Positions 52,560 through 60,835 of a stretch of 64,000 nt of DNA are shown here, one piece after another. The stretch comes from HGM04593 sp045646965 (GTDB taxonomy: Bacteria; Bacteroidota; Bacteroidia; Bacteroidales; Bacteroidaceae): contig JAZRLR010000008.1 in NCBI GenBank assembly GCA_045646965.1, positions 20,565 through 84,564 of the forward strand, read 5' to 3'. Both the position numbers and the translations under genes were made by a program. The notes beneath the pieces were generated by a model. It saw nothing but the letters and a program-made list of their open reading frames with translations, was not told the DNA's origin and ran no database searches. Position 1 is the first letter of the stretch. Every line of letters begins with the position of its first letter.

Positions 52560-53030
52560 TTATTCAGTTTCAAACTCCTCGTCGTCTATCTCCTGCAACA
52601 TTTTTTCGAGGGCGCTATCCACCTCTTCGTCTGTGTCTGCATCTTGGCAGTTTATTATTTCGAGGAAGTAATGTGCTGTAGCCTTGAGCACTTTTAATAT
52701 GTGCTCGAGCAGCTCGGTCAGGTTTTCAGTCTCTGTGAGGTAGTGCTCATAGCAAGCCCACACTCCAAGACCTTCATCCAAAAGGCTCATCTTTGAAAAT
52801 TTTATTTCGTGCGTGGTCTTCACCAATGCTTCTAACACTTTTACGCGGTTTTTATTGGTTACTCTATAAATAATGGGGAGAACTATTTGCAGGTAATTAT
52901 TGTCATCCTTGCTGGGGAGATAAAGGTATTTAGTTTCTTCGTAACTGAACATATGACAGAAATCGCTCATTTTTTCTGTCTCAAAACCCATTGAGTGCAG
53001 GTGCTTTATGATAATCTTTTCCGGTTTCAT
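52560..53030 (-). CDS. YbjN-like protein, paralogue of the gene at 52164
   Basis: 156 residues from the ATG at 53030 (MKPEKIIIKHLHSMGFETEK). It has the same opening helix-strand layout as the 127-residue neighbour (long helix, then YLYLPSKDDNNYLQIVLPII). An acidic C-terminal tail (TDEEVDSALEKMLQEIDDEE) is extra. It may be an adaptor for the ATPase encoded 42 bp upstream. Fold assignment is tentative. Confidence 0.5.
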   Translation of the reverse strand: MKPEKIIIKHLHSMGFETEKMSDFCHMFSYEETKYLYLPSKDDNNYLQIVLPIIYRVTNKNRVKVLEALVKTTHEIKFSKMSLLDEGLGVWACYEHYLTETENLTELLEHILKVLKATAHYFLEIINCQDADTDEEVDSALEKMLQEIDDEEFETE

Positions 53031-53072
53031 AGTCTTTATATTTAATTTGTAATACAATTGTAATCTCAATTT

Positions 53073-54950
53073 TTAAAAACCTACTCGTGGGCGCTCCTTT
53101 TTGCCCGCCTTGTCGAGCGACTCTTTCTTGTGCTCAAACTCTTTGAGCTCGTCGGCCGATACAGAGGGGCGTGTGGCTGCAATGATTTTTTCGAGCATTG
53201 CCTGGCTTATCTTTATGAGATGCTTTGCCTTTACACTCTCGTCGAACGAGCAGCGCGCGCACTCCTTTACAATGAAGCTGATGTCGCTCGACGAGTATCC
53301 GTTTGTGAGTTCCACAATGCGACGGGTGTCTATCTCCTCGTGAGGGCGTTTGCGAAGCTCTATCTCGAAGAGCTCACGGCGTGCCTCTTCGTCGGGCAGT
53401 CCCACATAAATAACTTCGTCCATACGCCCCTTGCGGGTGATGGCGCTGTCTATGGCGTCGATGCGGTTTGTCGTGGCTACGACAAAGATATTTTTCTCGG
53501 CGCAGTCGTTGAGACGTGTGAGAAACTCGGCCACCTCTTCGGCGCGATTTTCGTCGCAGTTGCCCGTGCGCTTGGGTACAAGGCTGTCAAACTCGTCAAA
53601 GACCAAAAGCACGCCGCATTTGTTTTTTTCCGCGAGTTTCTCACAGCGTGTGAAGAGGTCGGCAATCATACTTTGTGAGCCGTGGATGTAAATGTTTCCA
53701 AGGTCGCTCGGCTTGATGAGGCTGAAGAGCATTCCGCTCTCCTCGGCGAGCTTGCGTGAAATAAATGTTTTGCCTGTGCCCGGAGGCCCCCAGAGCAGTA
53801 TGCCGTTGGGTGGTGTGATATTGAACTTTTGGGCGAGCTCGCGGTTCTGTACAATATCCACGAAGTTGCGTGTGAGCTTGCTTTTGAGCACTCCCATACC
53901 CGCAACGTCCTTGAAGCCGTTGCCCTTGACACGCTCAATTCTTACATTGCTTTTGGGCTGGTGCGATGAGTGCTGTTCTGTCTCAAATATATCGTCGTCC
54001 TCGTCCTCCTCTTCGGCTTTCTTTTCACAGCTTTGCTCTTCGAGGGGTGTCTCTCTCTCGTCGCGTGCCGTTTTAAAGTATTCAAACCCATAGAGCTCTT
54101 TGTAGCCGAGGTATGCGGCTATGTCGGCAGCAAACTCCTCGATACTCTTGTAACGCCCCGCAATCTTTGTGGAAATAGCCTTTGCCACGATGCTTTTCAG
54201 TGGCTCGGAGATGCGCAGGGTGGGGGCGTTCGCTCTCATTTGCTTAATGAGCGTGGGTGCTGATATGTGGGCATCCTCGGCACCGAATTTTGCCCACGGG
54301 TGCTCGCCCTGCAGCACATACGCAAGCAGGATGCCCAGCGCGAAGATGTCGCTCCTCTCGTTGTAGTGCCCAATCAATGTCTCGGGAGCTCGGTAGTGCT
54401 TCTGGGGCAGGGTGGTGTCGAAGTTGGCTTGCCCGCGACTGCTCTCGGCAGCGCAGTTCATTGCGGTGAGGTACCACTTTGTGTGGCCATTCCCGTCTTG
54501 TCCCACAATGACATTGTCGGTGGAGATGTTATTGTGGCTGCCGCCGTTCAGTCTCCACGATATCTCTTTGGCAGCTACAAGCAGGTTGTAGAAATGTTTT
54601 AGCATCTCTTTTTTGTTGCGTCTTTTCTTCTGCTTTATGTAGTCGGTGAGCGTGGTGTCGCCTGCATATTTGGTAATTACCCAAAACACCATCTCCTTGT
54701 CGTCGGTGAACTCAACCCCTCGTCTCACGAACTTGGGAAAGGCGTCGCTTGCAAGTTTAAAGAGCAGGTCGAACTCGGGTATTATATCTTTGTCATAGCA
54801 GTCGGGTATTTCGTTCATATCATATACTATGAGCTGGAACTTTGTGCAACAGCCGTTCTCGGCGAGATATACCTCGCGGTATGCGCAACTGTTGTCGAGT
54901 AGTTTTATCGGGGTGACTTCTGCAAATTTTTTGTTTAGTGTGAGGAACAT
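53073..54950 (-). CDS. Degenerate protein kinase fused to a CDC48-type AAA+ ATPase
   Basis: 625 residues from the ATG at 54950. Residues about 10-285 have a Hanks-type kinase fold: the C-lobe keeps YRAPETLIG (186-194) and ERSDIFALGILLAYVL. The catalytic residues are missing: the HRD motif is HNN (139-141), the DFG region reads TAMNC (162-166), and the beta-3 lysine is absent in FQLIVYDM (38-45). An acidic linker (about 299-335) leads to a AAA+ domain (345-560) with GFKDVAGMG, Walker A GPPGTGKT (388-395), Walker B LLVFDEFDSL (448-457), sensor-1 ATTN and TRKGRMDEVIYVG. It is likely an ATP-driven remodeller with a pseudokinase as recognition domain. It heads the operon with the two YbjN-like proteins. 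Confidence 0.88.
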   Translation of the reverse strand: MFLTLNKKFAEVTPIKLLDNSCAYREVYLAENGCCTKFQLIVYDMNEIPDCYDKDIIPEFDLLFKLASDAFPKFVRRGVEFTDDKEMVFWVITKYAGDTTLTDYIKQKKRRNKKEMLKHFYNLLVAAKEISWRLNGGSHNNISTDNVIVGQDGNGHTKWYLTAMNCAAESSRGQANFDTTLPQKHYRAPETLIGHYNERSDIFALGILLAYVLQGEHPWAKFGAEDAHISAPTLIKQMRANAPTLRISEPLKSIVAKAISTKIAGRYKSIEEFAADIAAYLGYKELYGFEYFKTARDERETPLEEQSCEKKAEEEDEDDDIFETEQHSSHQPKSNVRIERVKGNGFKDVAGMGVLKSKLTRNFVDIVQNRELAQKFNITPPNGILLWGPPGTGKTFISRKLAEESGMLFSLIKPSDLGNIYIHGSQSMIADLFTRCEKLAEKNKCGVLLVFDEFDSLVPKRTGNCDENRAEEVAEFLTRLNDCAEKNIFVVATTNRIDAIDSAITRKGRMDEVIYVGLPDEEARRELFEIELRKRPHEEIDTRRIVELTNGYSSSDISFIVKECARCSFDESVKAKHLIKISQAMLEKIIAATRPSVSADELKEFEHKKESLDKAGKKERPRVGF

Positions 54951-55194
54951 AGCTGTAGGGTTTTGGGGAAAAATAATGTTTTGTAGGGCGGGATTTGGCG
55001 GTACCACTTGGTGGAAACAGAGAGTCGCCTTCGGGGGTGTTTATATCATTTGTGGGTTAATTTCTTTTTTATTCTTTTATTGTTTAGATGGCTGTGTTGC
55101 GCAAAATCTATCTTTTATGCAAACTTTGGATATTTTTCTGCACGGCATAAGGAAACGGGGTTGCTGTCATCGTTTGCTTGCATAGGGAGGGCGC
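54951..55194. other. Leader region of the kinase-AAA+ operon
   Basis: No gene is seen. It contains element A at 55085-55112, which implies an untranslated leader of about 125 nt before the start codon at 54950. Confidence 0.5.
55085..55112 (-). promoter_or_regulatory. Shared element GATAGAT-N17-TCTA, copy A (kinase-AAA+ operon)
   Basis: On the minus strand AAAAGATAGATT (55116-55105) is followed at the same 17-nt spacing by TCTA (55088-55085), then AACAATAAAAG. It lies 135 bp before the start codon. Confidence 0.7.
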
Positions 55195-55224
55195 AAAAAA
55201 AAGTGGTGCGTTTAACAGCACCAC
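55195..55224 (-). terminator. Second terminator downstream of thrC
   Basis: GTGGTGC (55203-55209) pairs with GCACCAC (55218-55224) around an 8-nt loop. On the minus strand it is followed by eight T. It lies about 130 bp beyond the thrC terminator and may close a small RNA. Confidence 0.7.
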
Positions 55225-55319
55225 CTTAAAGAATATAAAATGAAATTAATAAGTACCCCACAAATCACCCCACTTGCCACGACGGGGCTCAAGAGCAATT
55301 CCTTGCGAGTATATAAATA

Positions 55320-55348
55320 AAAAGCAGGATGCTCATAGAGCATCCTGC
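55320..55348 (-). terminator. Rho-independent terminator of thrC
   Basis: A perfect 11-bp stem (55324-55334 with 55338-55348) and a 3-nt loop, followed on the minus strand by TTTTTATTTATAT. Confidence 0.88.
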
Positions 55349-55357
55349 CGGGAGTTG

Positions 55358-56689
55358 TTAGTAATAGAAAACATTGGAAGTGTATAACAACTCTTTTATA
55401 AGGAAGTTCTTGAGGTCGTCGAATTCTTTGCTCATCTCCACGGTCTCTTTCTTGCCTTTCATAAACTCCTGCAAGGGGATGGGTATCTCTATATCCTCGC
55501 CGAGGATGTTGTCGATGGTCTCCTTGAACTTTGCGGGGTGCGCTGTCTCAAGGAATACACCAATCTCGTCGCTTTTGAGCTGCTCCTTGAGCGCGAGGTA
55601 TCCGCAGGTTCCGTGGGGGTCGAGCAGGTATTTGCTCTCCTGCCAGGTCTCTTTCACGCCGCGTGCAATCTGCTCGTCGTTGTATGTGGCTCCCGAAATG
55701 TTCTTGCATATCTCCTCGTGGTTGTGGTTGTAGAGGTCGAGTATGCGTGCGAAGTTACTGGGGTTACCCACGTCCATTGCGTTGGCGATGGTGCACACCG
55801 ATGCTTTGGGAACGAAGTTTCCTGTACACAGGTAGTTGTAGAAAATGTCGTTGCGGTTGTTTGCCGCGATGAAATGCTTTATGGGGAGGCCCATCTCTTT
55901 GGCGAAGAGTCCGGCTGTGATGTTTCCGAAGTTTCCGCTCGGCACCGAAATAACTACGTTGTCGGCCTTGCCCATCTTCTTGAGCTGTGCATAGGCATAG
56001 AAGTAGTAGAACGACTGCGGCAGGAAACGGGCGAGGTTTATAGAGTTGGCGCTTGTGAGGAACATCTTCTCGTTGAGTTCCTCGTCGAGGAATGCCTGCT
56101 TCACAAGTGCTTGACAGTCGTCGAAGCAGCCATCTATCTCGAGCGCTGTGATATTGCGACCGAGGGTGGTGAACTGTTTCTCTTGTATGTCGCTCACCTT
56201 GCCTTTGGGGTAGAGGATATATACGTGTACACCATCTACGCCGAGGAAACCGTTGGCTACTGCGCTACCTGTGTCGCCCGATGTGGCCACGAGCACGTTC
56301 ACGCGCTTGTCGATGCTGTTTTTTACAAAGTATCCGAGGAGACGTGCCATAAAACGGCCGCCCACATCCTTGAAGGCGAGAGTGGGGCCGTGGAACAGCT
56401 CCAATGAGTATATATTGTCTTTTACGTTTACAACGGGAGCGTCGAAGGAGAGTGTGTCATATACAATTGCCTTGAGGTCGTCGGCGGGAACATCCTCGCC
56501 AAAGAAGGCCTCGGCCACACGGAATGACATCTCCTGAAAACTCATCTTGTCGATATTCTCGAAGAACTCCTGCGGCAATTTGTTTATCTTGTAGGGCATA
56601 TAGAGTCCCTTGTCGGCCGCAAGGCCTTTGATGACAGCCTCCTCGAGGCTTACGTCGCTCACAATTTTATTTGTGCTGTAGTATTTCAT
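55358..56689 (-). CDS. thrC: Threonine synthase
   Basis: 443 residues. The PLP-lysine region reads HGPTLAFKDVGGRFMARLLG, and VATSGDTGSAVANGFLG is the phosphate-binding stretch. It makes threonine from phosphohomoserine. It lies 47 bp downstream of the apgM-like gene and shares its strand, so the two are co-transcribed. In related genomes a bifunctional aspartokinase-homoserine dehydrogenase usually precedes them; it is not in this window. Confidence 0.95.
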   Translation of the reverse strand: MKYYSTNKIVSDVSLEEAVIKGLAADKGLYMPYKINKLPQEFFENIDKMSFQEMSFRVAEAFFGEDVPADDLKAIVYDTLSFDAPVVNVKDNIYSLELFHGPTLAFKDVGGRFMARLLGYFVKNSIDKRVNVLVATSGDTGSAVANGFLGVDGVHVYILYPKGKVSDIQEKQFTTLGRNITALEIDGCFDDCQALVKQAFLDEELNEKMFLTSANSINLARFLPQSFYYFYAYAQLKKMGKADNVVISVPSGNFGNITAGLFAKEMGLPIKHFIAANNRNDIFYNYLCTGNFVPKASVCTIANAMDVGNPSNFARILDLYNHNHEEICKNISGATYNDEQIARGVKETWQESKYLLDPHGTCGYLALKEQLKSDEIGVFLETAHPAKFKETIDNILGEDIEIPIPLQEFMKGKKETVEMSKEFDDLKNFLIKELLYTSNVFYY

Positions 56690-56736
56690 AATTGTTTAAT
56701 CGTTTGTTATACACTTCCTTATATTATGTTTATTCT

Positions 56737-57948
56737 CTATTCTTGCATAAAAGCCTTTATGAACTCGTCTTCCTTGAGAAGGCCGTAGCTGCCGTCGTGT
56801 GCGGCCACCTCGTCAAAGGTCTGCACGCTGTCGGGCTCGATGCCGGGGTGCCAGATGAGGAAAGGAACGGGCTCGGCTGTGTGGGTGCGGAACTCGCAGG
56901 GTGTGGGGTGGTCGGGCAGCACGGCTATCGCAACGGGCTCGTCCCACTCTTTCACTGCCTCGTAAATGGGGCCTACGGCGCGGCTGTCGAGGTTCTCAAT
57001 GGTCTTTATCTTCAAAGGTATGTCACCCTCGTGGCCCGCCTCGTCGCTTGCCTCTATGTGCAGATAGACGAAGTCCTCTTTCTTGAGTGCATCGAGCACG
57101 GCCTTTACCTTGTTCTCGTAGTTGGTGTCGTAGAGACCTGTGGCTCCCTCTACCTCGAGCACGTTGAGACCTGCGTAACGACCGATACCTCTGATGAGGT
57201 CCACTGCCGAGATTACAGAACCGCTCTTTACCTGGGGGAACTTGTCGCTTAACAGCTCCATCTGCGGGCGGTAACCGCCTCCCCAGGGCCATATACTGTT
57301 GGCGCAGTCTTTACCTTCGCTTGCACGTTTTTTGTTAAGGGGGTGCTCCTTGAGCAGTTTCTGTGACTTTGCTATGAGCTCGTTAATGAGCTGCGCTGTC
57401 TCCTCGGCTTCGGGTACGTCGGCTTTTACAAGGTAGGGGCGGAACTCCTTGCCGGGGATGTCGTGGGGAGGTGTGCAACTTATTCTCTTGTCGCCTCCTT
57501 TTATTACAAGCAGGTGGCGATACTGCACGCCTGTGTGGAAACGTACGCGCTCGTCGCCCAGCTTCTCCTGAAGGTATTTCACAAGTACGTCGGCCTCTTC
57601 GGTTGTGATGTGTCCCGATGAGTGGTTCTTGAGTATGTCGCCCTCTATGCACACTATGTTACAGCGCATTGCCATTTCGCCGGGAGCAAGCTCCACGCCT
57701 ATGCTGGCAGCTTCGAGAGGGCCGCGTCCCTCGTACACCTTGGGAAGGTTGTATCCCAGGACCGACATATTGGCGACTTCGCTGCCGGGATGAAATCCTT
57801 CGGCCACTGTGACAAGGCGTCCGCAGCGTCCCATCTGTGCAAGTTTGTCCATATAGGGTGTGTGCGCTGCCTGCATAAGTGTCTTTCCTCCCAACTCCTT
57901 TGAGGCCCAATCGGCCATTCCGTCTCCCAATATTATAACGTGTTTCAT
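56737..57948 (-). CDS. Cofactor-independent phosphoglycerate mutase-like protein (ApgM; possible homoserine kinase)
   Basis: 403 residues of the alkaline-phosphatase superfamily. It starts MKHVIILGDGMADWASKELG, and HPGSEVANMSVLGYN and VYLHIEASDEAGHEGD carry the metal ligands and the phosphorylated-serine region of the archaeal-type iPGM family. In Bacteroidota this gene sits in the threonine operon and is proposed to supply homoserine kinase activity in place of ThrB. Here it directly precedes thrC, supporting that role, though it may retain mutase activity. Confidence 0.85.
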   Translation of the reverse strand: MKHVIILGDGMADWASKELGGKTLMQAAHTPYMDKLAQMGRCGRLVTVAEGFHPGSEVANMSVLGYNLPKVYEGRGPLEAASIGVELAPGEMAMRCNIVCIEGDILKNHSSGHITTEEADVLVKYLQEKLGDERVRFHTGVQYRHLLVIKGGDKRISCTPPHDIPGKEFRPYLVKADVPEAEETAQLINELIAKSQKLLKEHPLNKKRASEGKDCANSIWPWGGGYRPQMELLSDKFPQVKSGSVISAVDLIRGIGRYAGLNVLEVEGATGLYDTNYENKVKAVLDALKKEDFVYLHIEASDEAGHEGDIPLKIKTIENLDSRAVGPIYEAVKEWDEPVAIAVLPDHPTPCEFRTHTAEPVPFLIWHPGIEPDSVQTFDEVAAHDGSYGLLKEDEFIKAFMQE

Positions 57949-58060
57949 AAAATATATTCAAAATTTTGTAGGTTATTCATCTGTCTTATGTAAAGAACTT
58001 TTTAACCTTTGCATAACGCAGAGCCTCTCATTTTAATAATAAAATGATATAACGGAACAA

Positions 58061-58069
58061 TAACCTTTG
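58061..58069 (+). promoter_or_regulatory. Possible -7 box TAACCTTTG for the 44-residue ORF
   Basis: TAACCTTTG resembles TAnnTTTG with one extra base and lies 33 bp before the GTG at 58102. A second copy TAACCTTTGC occurs at 58003-58011. Confidence 0.35.
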
Positions 58070-58101
58070 TGGTTGCTTGTTAAGTTGAAAATAAAAAAAA
58101 T

Positions 58102-58236
58102 GTGCTGAAAAAACGTTTCACGCAGAAACTCAAATACTATCCCTACCCCCAAAGGGTAGTACCTGTAGATGTACAGCAACCACAACCCCCGGATGTTATA
58201 CCCGTGGCTGTACCTCGTGTTGTTGTATGCAGATAG
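58102..58236 (+). CDS. Candidate 44-residue peptide gene, Pro/Val-rich
   Basis: A GTG-initiated ORF of 44 residues in the 605-bp gap between apgM and the HAD gene. It begins MLKKRFTQKLKYYPYPQRVV and ends VIPVAVPRVVVCR. A basic N-terminus is followed by a Pro/Val/Gln-rich half. Two nested stem-loops overlap it (58143-58159, and GTACAGC with GCTGTAC). It may be a real small protein, a structured RNA, or chance. The rest of the gap up to 58516 shows no gene. Confidence 0.35.
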   Translation: MLKKRFTQKLKYYPYPQRVVPVDVQQPQPPDVIPVAVPRVVVCR

Positions 58237-58510
58237 TATTTATTCATATTCTTTTAGTAAAAAAGCTCCTTTTCGGTAGCTCGACGGCAAATGTATAAAT
58301 AAAAAAGTACAAAACAATAGTTTGTGTAATTTTTTTTATTTTTTTTTGTCATTTGGCTGCTTGCCGTGGCAAAATGCTCCTTTTCAATGCTTTTACAAGT
58401 GTTTGCGATGCTCTTTTCTCCTTGTTTTCGGTTGTACACGGTGGCACAGGTGCTTGTGTGGCATTGTAATTAAAACTGCGGGCTGAAGCCGCCTCGCACC
58501 TGTGGGCTAC

Positions 58511-58544
58511 AAAAAAAATGGTGTGCTTTTCAAAGCACACCATT
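58511..58544 (-). terminator. Rho-independent terminator of the HAD phosphatase gene
   Basis: A perfect 13-bp stem (58517-58529 with 58532-58544) and a tight loop, followed on the minus strand by a run of T. Confidence 0.88.
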
Positions 58545-58553
58545 GCGGAAGTA

Positions 58554-58976
58554 TTAAAATTGATACCATTTTTTCTTTTGTTGCTGCGGCACGCGAGTCT
58601 CCTCGGCACAGCCTTTGTATATGTCGTCCCAGTTCTTGTTTTCTGTAATCATCTGGTAAATCTTACCCCAGTCGGGGAGGCCGCCTAGGTTTCTGTCGTC
58701 GATGAAAAGCTCGGCATCCAGTTTGCAGTAGCCACCGCCGTTGTCCACCTCCTCTTCGGGGTAGTTCTTGTTTACGGCATAAAACTCCACGCCGCGTTCC
58801 TTGCACCAATCTACGGCCTCCTGCAAGAGGTCGCCTCGGCGCACAGTCCACAACAGCAGACGATGACGCTGCTCAATGAGCATCTTCAAAGTAGCCGTTG
58901 CAAAAGGAATCTCTCTTCCTATCTCGGGGTAGCGGTGTTCCACTATAGTGCCGTCAAAATCTACTGCTATTATCAT
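58554..58976 (-). CDS. HAD-superfamily phosphatase (BT0820-like)
   Basis: 140 residues. MIIAVDFDGTIVE carries the nucleophile Asp6 and Asp8. LLWTVRRGDLLQEAV is the motif II region and ELFIDDRNLGGLPDW supplies the metal-binding acidic pair. There is no cap domain, so it is a small C0-type HAD, like the B. thetaiotaomicron protein BT0820. The substrate is unknown. It is a single-gene unit ended by a terminator. Confidence 0.85.
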   Translation of the reverse strand: MIIAVDFDGTIVEHRYPEIGREIPFATATLKMLIEQRHRLLLWTVRRGDLLQEAVDWCKERGVEFYAVNKNYPEEEVDNGGGYCKLDAELFIDDRNLGGLPDWGKIYQMITENKNWDDIYKGCAEETRVPQQQKKKWYQF

Positions 58977-59048
58977 ATTGGTATTCGTTAATTTGTGCTA
59001 AATTATGAACTTTTATTCAATTGTGCAACTATTTGCCGATAATTGTTT

Positions 59049-59741
59049 TTACAGCAGCCCCTCGAAGAAGATGGCTGCGGCCACGGTCATACATCCTGCC
59101 ACGGCCACAGAAAGACTGCTCATAGCTCCCTCTATCTCACCCATCTCCATTGCCTTTGCCGTGCCCATAACGTGTGTGGCTGTGCCTATGGAGATGCCTT
59201 TTGCAATGGGGTGTTTGATGCGCAGAACACGGCACAGATACTCCCCGGCGATGTTTCCTGTGAGCCCCGTTATTATGATTGCCGACACGGTGATTGCCAC
59301 ATATCCGCCAAGTTCCTGCGACAGGCCTATGCCTATGGCTGTGGTTATAGATTTGGGCAACAGCGTCACATATTGCGTGTGGTTGAGGGCAAAGAGCAGT
59401 GCAAGGGCAAAGATTGAAATGAAGCTCGAGAGCACGCCCGACGCTATGCCCACCATTATGGCGGTGAAGTTCTTCTTGAGTAGTTGCACCTGCTCATACA
59501 AGGGTATCGCAAGCGCTACGGTGGCGGGTGTGAGCAGGAAACTTATGTGCTTGGCTCCCTCGTTGTAGGTTGTGTAATCGATGTCGAGCAGCAGCAGGGT
59601 TGCAATGGTGCCGCTTATGGCAATTATAAGCGGGTTGAAGAGAAAAAACGAGCATCTCTTTTTCACGAGAAGCCCCACTGCGTATGCACCTATGGTAATT
59701 GCAGCTCCCAGAAAGAGCGAGCTGTTGAGAATCTCTTTCAT
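59049..59741 (-). CDS. lrgB: LrgB-family membrane protein
   Basis: 230 residues with seven to eight membrane spans. The blocks FLLTPATVALAIPLYEQ, LLPKSITTAIGIGLSQELGG and IGTATHVMGTAKAMEMGEIE are characteristic of LrgB/CidB. With LrgA it forms a holin/antiholin-like or pyruvate/glycolate transport pair. It overlaps the lrgA stop by 4 bp. Confidence 0.93.
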   Translation of the reverse strand: MKEILNSSLFLGAAITIGAYAVGLLVKKRCSFFLFNPLIIAISGTIATLLLLDIDYTTYNEGAKHISFLLTPATVALAIPLYEQVQLLKKNFTAIMVGIASGVLSSFISIFALALLFALNHTQYVTLLPKSITTAIGIGLSQELGGYVAITVSAIIITGLTGNIAGEYLCRVLRIKHPIAKGISIGTATHVMGTAKAMEMGEIEGAMSSLSVAVAGCMTVAAAIFFEGLL

Positions 59742-60100
59742 CGCTCTCCCTCCTTTCCCTTGCGGTTAATTATAAACTGTGTGACGTGTCCCGACACGGC
59801 AATCACCGCCACGGTGCTCACGAGCGATATCACAATTATTGCGGTGAGAAACTCTTTCATCACGCCCCAATTCTCCATAAGCCCCACGGTGGGCGGCACA
59901 AACATAAGCGGCAGCAGGCCTATGAGGCACTTGCCCGTCTCGCGCACCGCCGATAGCTTTATCAGCCCTGTGCACAGCGCCGTAAATAGAATTACCATTC
60001 CATATATACTTGCGGGCACAGGTAGCGGAATCAGCCTGTTGAGCAACTCCCCCGCGAGTGAAATCGCAAGTATTATTTCAAATTGTATGATGTATTTCAT
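59738..60100 (-). CDS. lrgA: LrgA/CidA-family membrane protein
   Basis: 120 residues from the ATG at 60100, with four membrane spans. LAGELLNRLIPLPVPASIYG and GLLPLMFVPPTVGLMENW are the family signatures of CidA/LrgA. It is the partner of LrgB, translated from the same mRNA with a 4-bp overlap. Confidence 0.92.
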   Translation of the reverse strand: MKYIIQFEIILAISLAGELLNRLIPLPVPASIYGMVILFTALCTGLIKLSAVRETGKCLIGLLPLMFVPPTVGLMENWGVMKEFLTAIIVISLVSTVAVIAVSGHVTQFIINRKGKEGER

Positions 60101-60233
60101 TGATTCCTCTTTTATCGGCTGCAAAATTAGCACAAAAAGGGATAAAATCCTCTATAAATCGAGAAAATGGAGCTGCGAGATAAGCCTGGGCTGTTATTTC
60201 TTCTTCTCTACGTTTTTGAATTTACCTAATAAT

Positions 60234-60668
60234 TTATGGTATTTGTGGGTTCTGTGTTTTCTCGGTTGTTAAAATAAAGGTCATCGGGTTTTCCCCGTTA
60301 AATACAATTTTCCCGTTAGCGTGGGTGTTTCCGTCAATGAAGGCATATTCCAAAACGCCTTTTAATGTTCCTGTAAAACAATCTGTGTCGTTAAATTTTG
60401 TCTTTATCGTTAAACCGTCGATGTGATAGTTGTATTTAGGATATTTGCCTTTTGTAGTAATATTATCGGGGGTATACTTGAATCTTTCTCTGTTTGTATA
60501 TATGTCAAATTTGGTACACTTACCGTTTTCCAGCACCAGGCTGATAAGCAGGCTTGGCTCGGTGGTGCTTGTATATAGGCCGTCTGTGGGTATTATGTCG
60601 TTTTCTTCTTTGGAACAGGACGAAAACAATGCAACAACCAGCAACGTAATTGTGAAAATTCTTTTCAT
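60234..60668 (-). CDS. Small lipoprotein of unknown function
   Basis: 144 residues with a lipobox signal peptide (MKRIFTITLLVVALFSSC; lipid-modified Cys18). The mature part is beta-rich (LLISLVLENGKCTKFDIYTN and a later TGTLKGVLEYAFIDGNT), like the small lipocalin-type or META-like folds, but no family is recognised. Single gene. Confidence 0.65.
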   Translation of the reverse strand: MKRIFTITLLVVALFSSCSKEENDIIPTDGLYTSTTEPSLLISLVLENGKCTKFDIYTNRERFKYTPDNITTKGKYPKYNYHIDGLTIKTKFNDTDCFTGTLKGVLEYAFIDGNTHANGKIVFNGENPMTFILTTEKTQNPQIP

Positions 60669-60835
60669 TTATGTGGATTTTAATATTTTTACAAATATAT
60701 CATTTAATTGTTTTTTTTCAAAAAGGAGGCGAAGAATCCATCTTTTTTATGTGGCGATGTCTATTAGTGCTGCGGGTGTTAAAAAGTAGGGTATGCATAT
60801 AAAATATATCCTGCACTCGCGGTGAAATAATAAAG

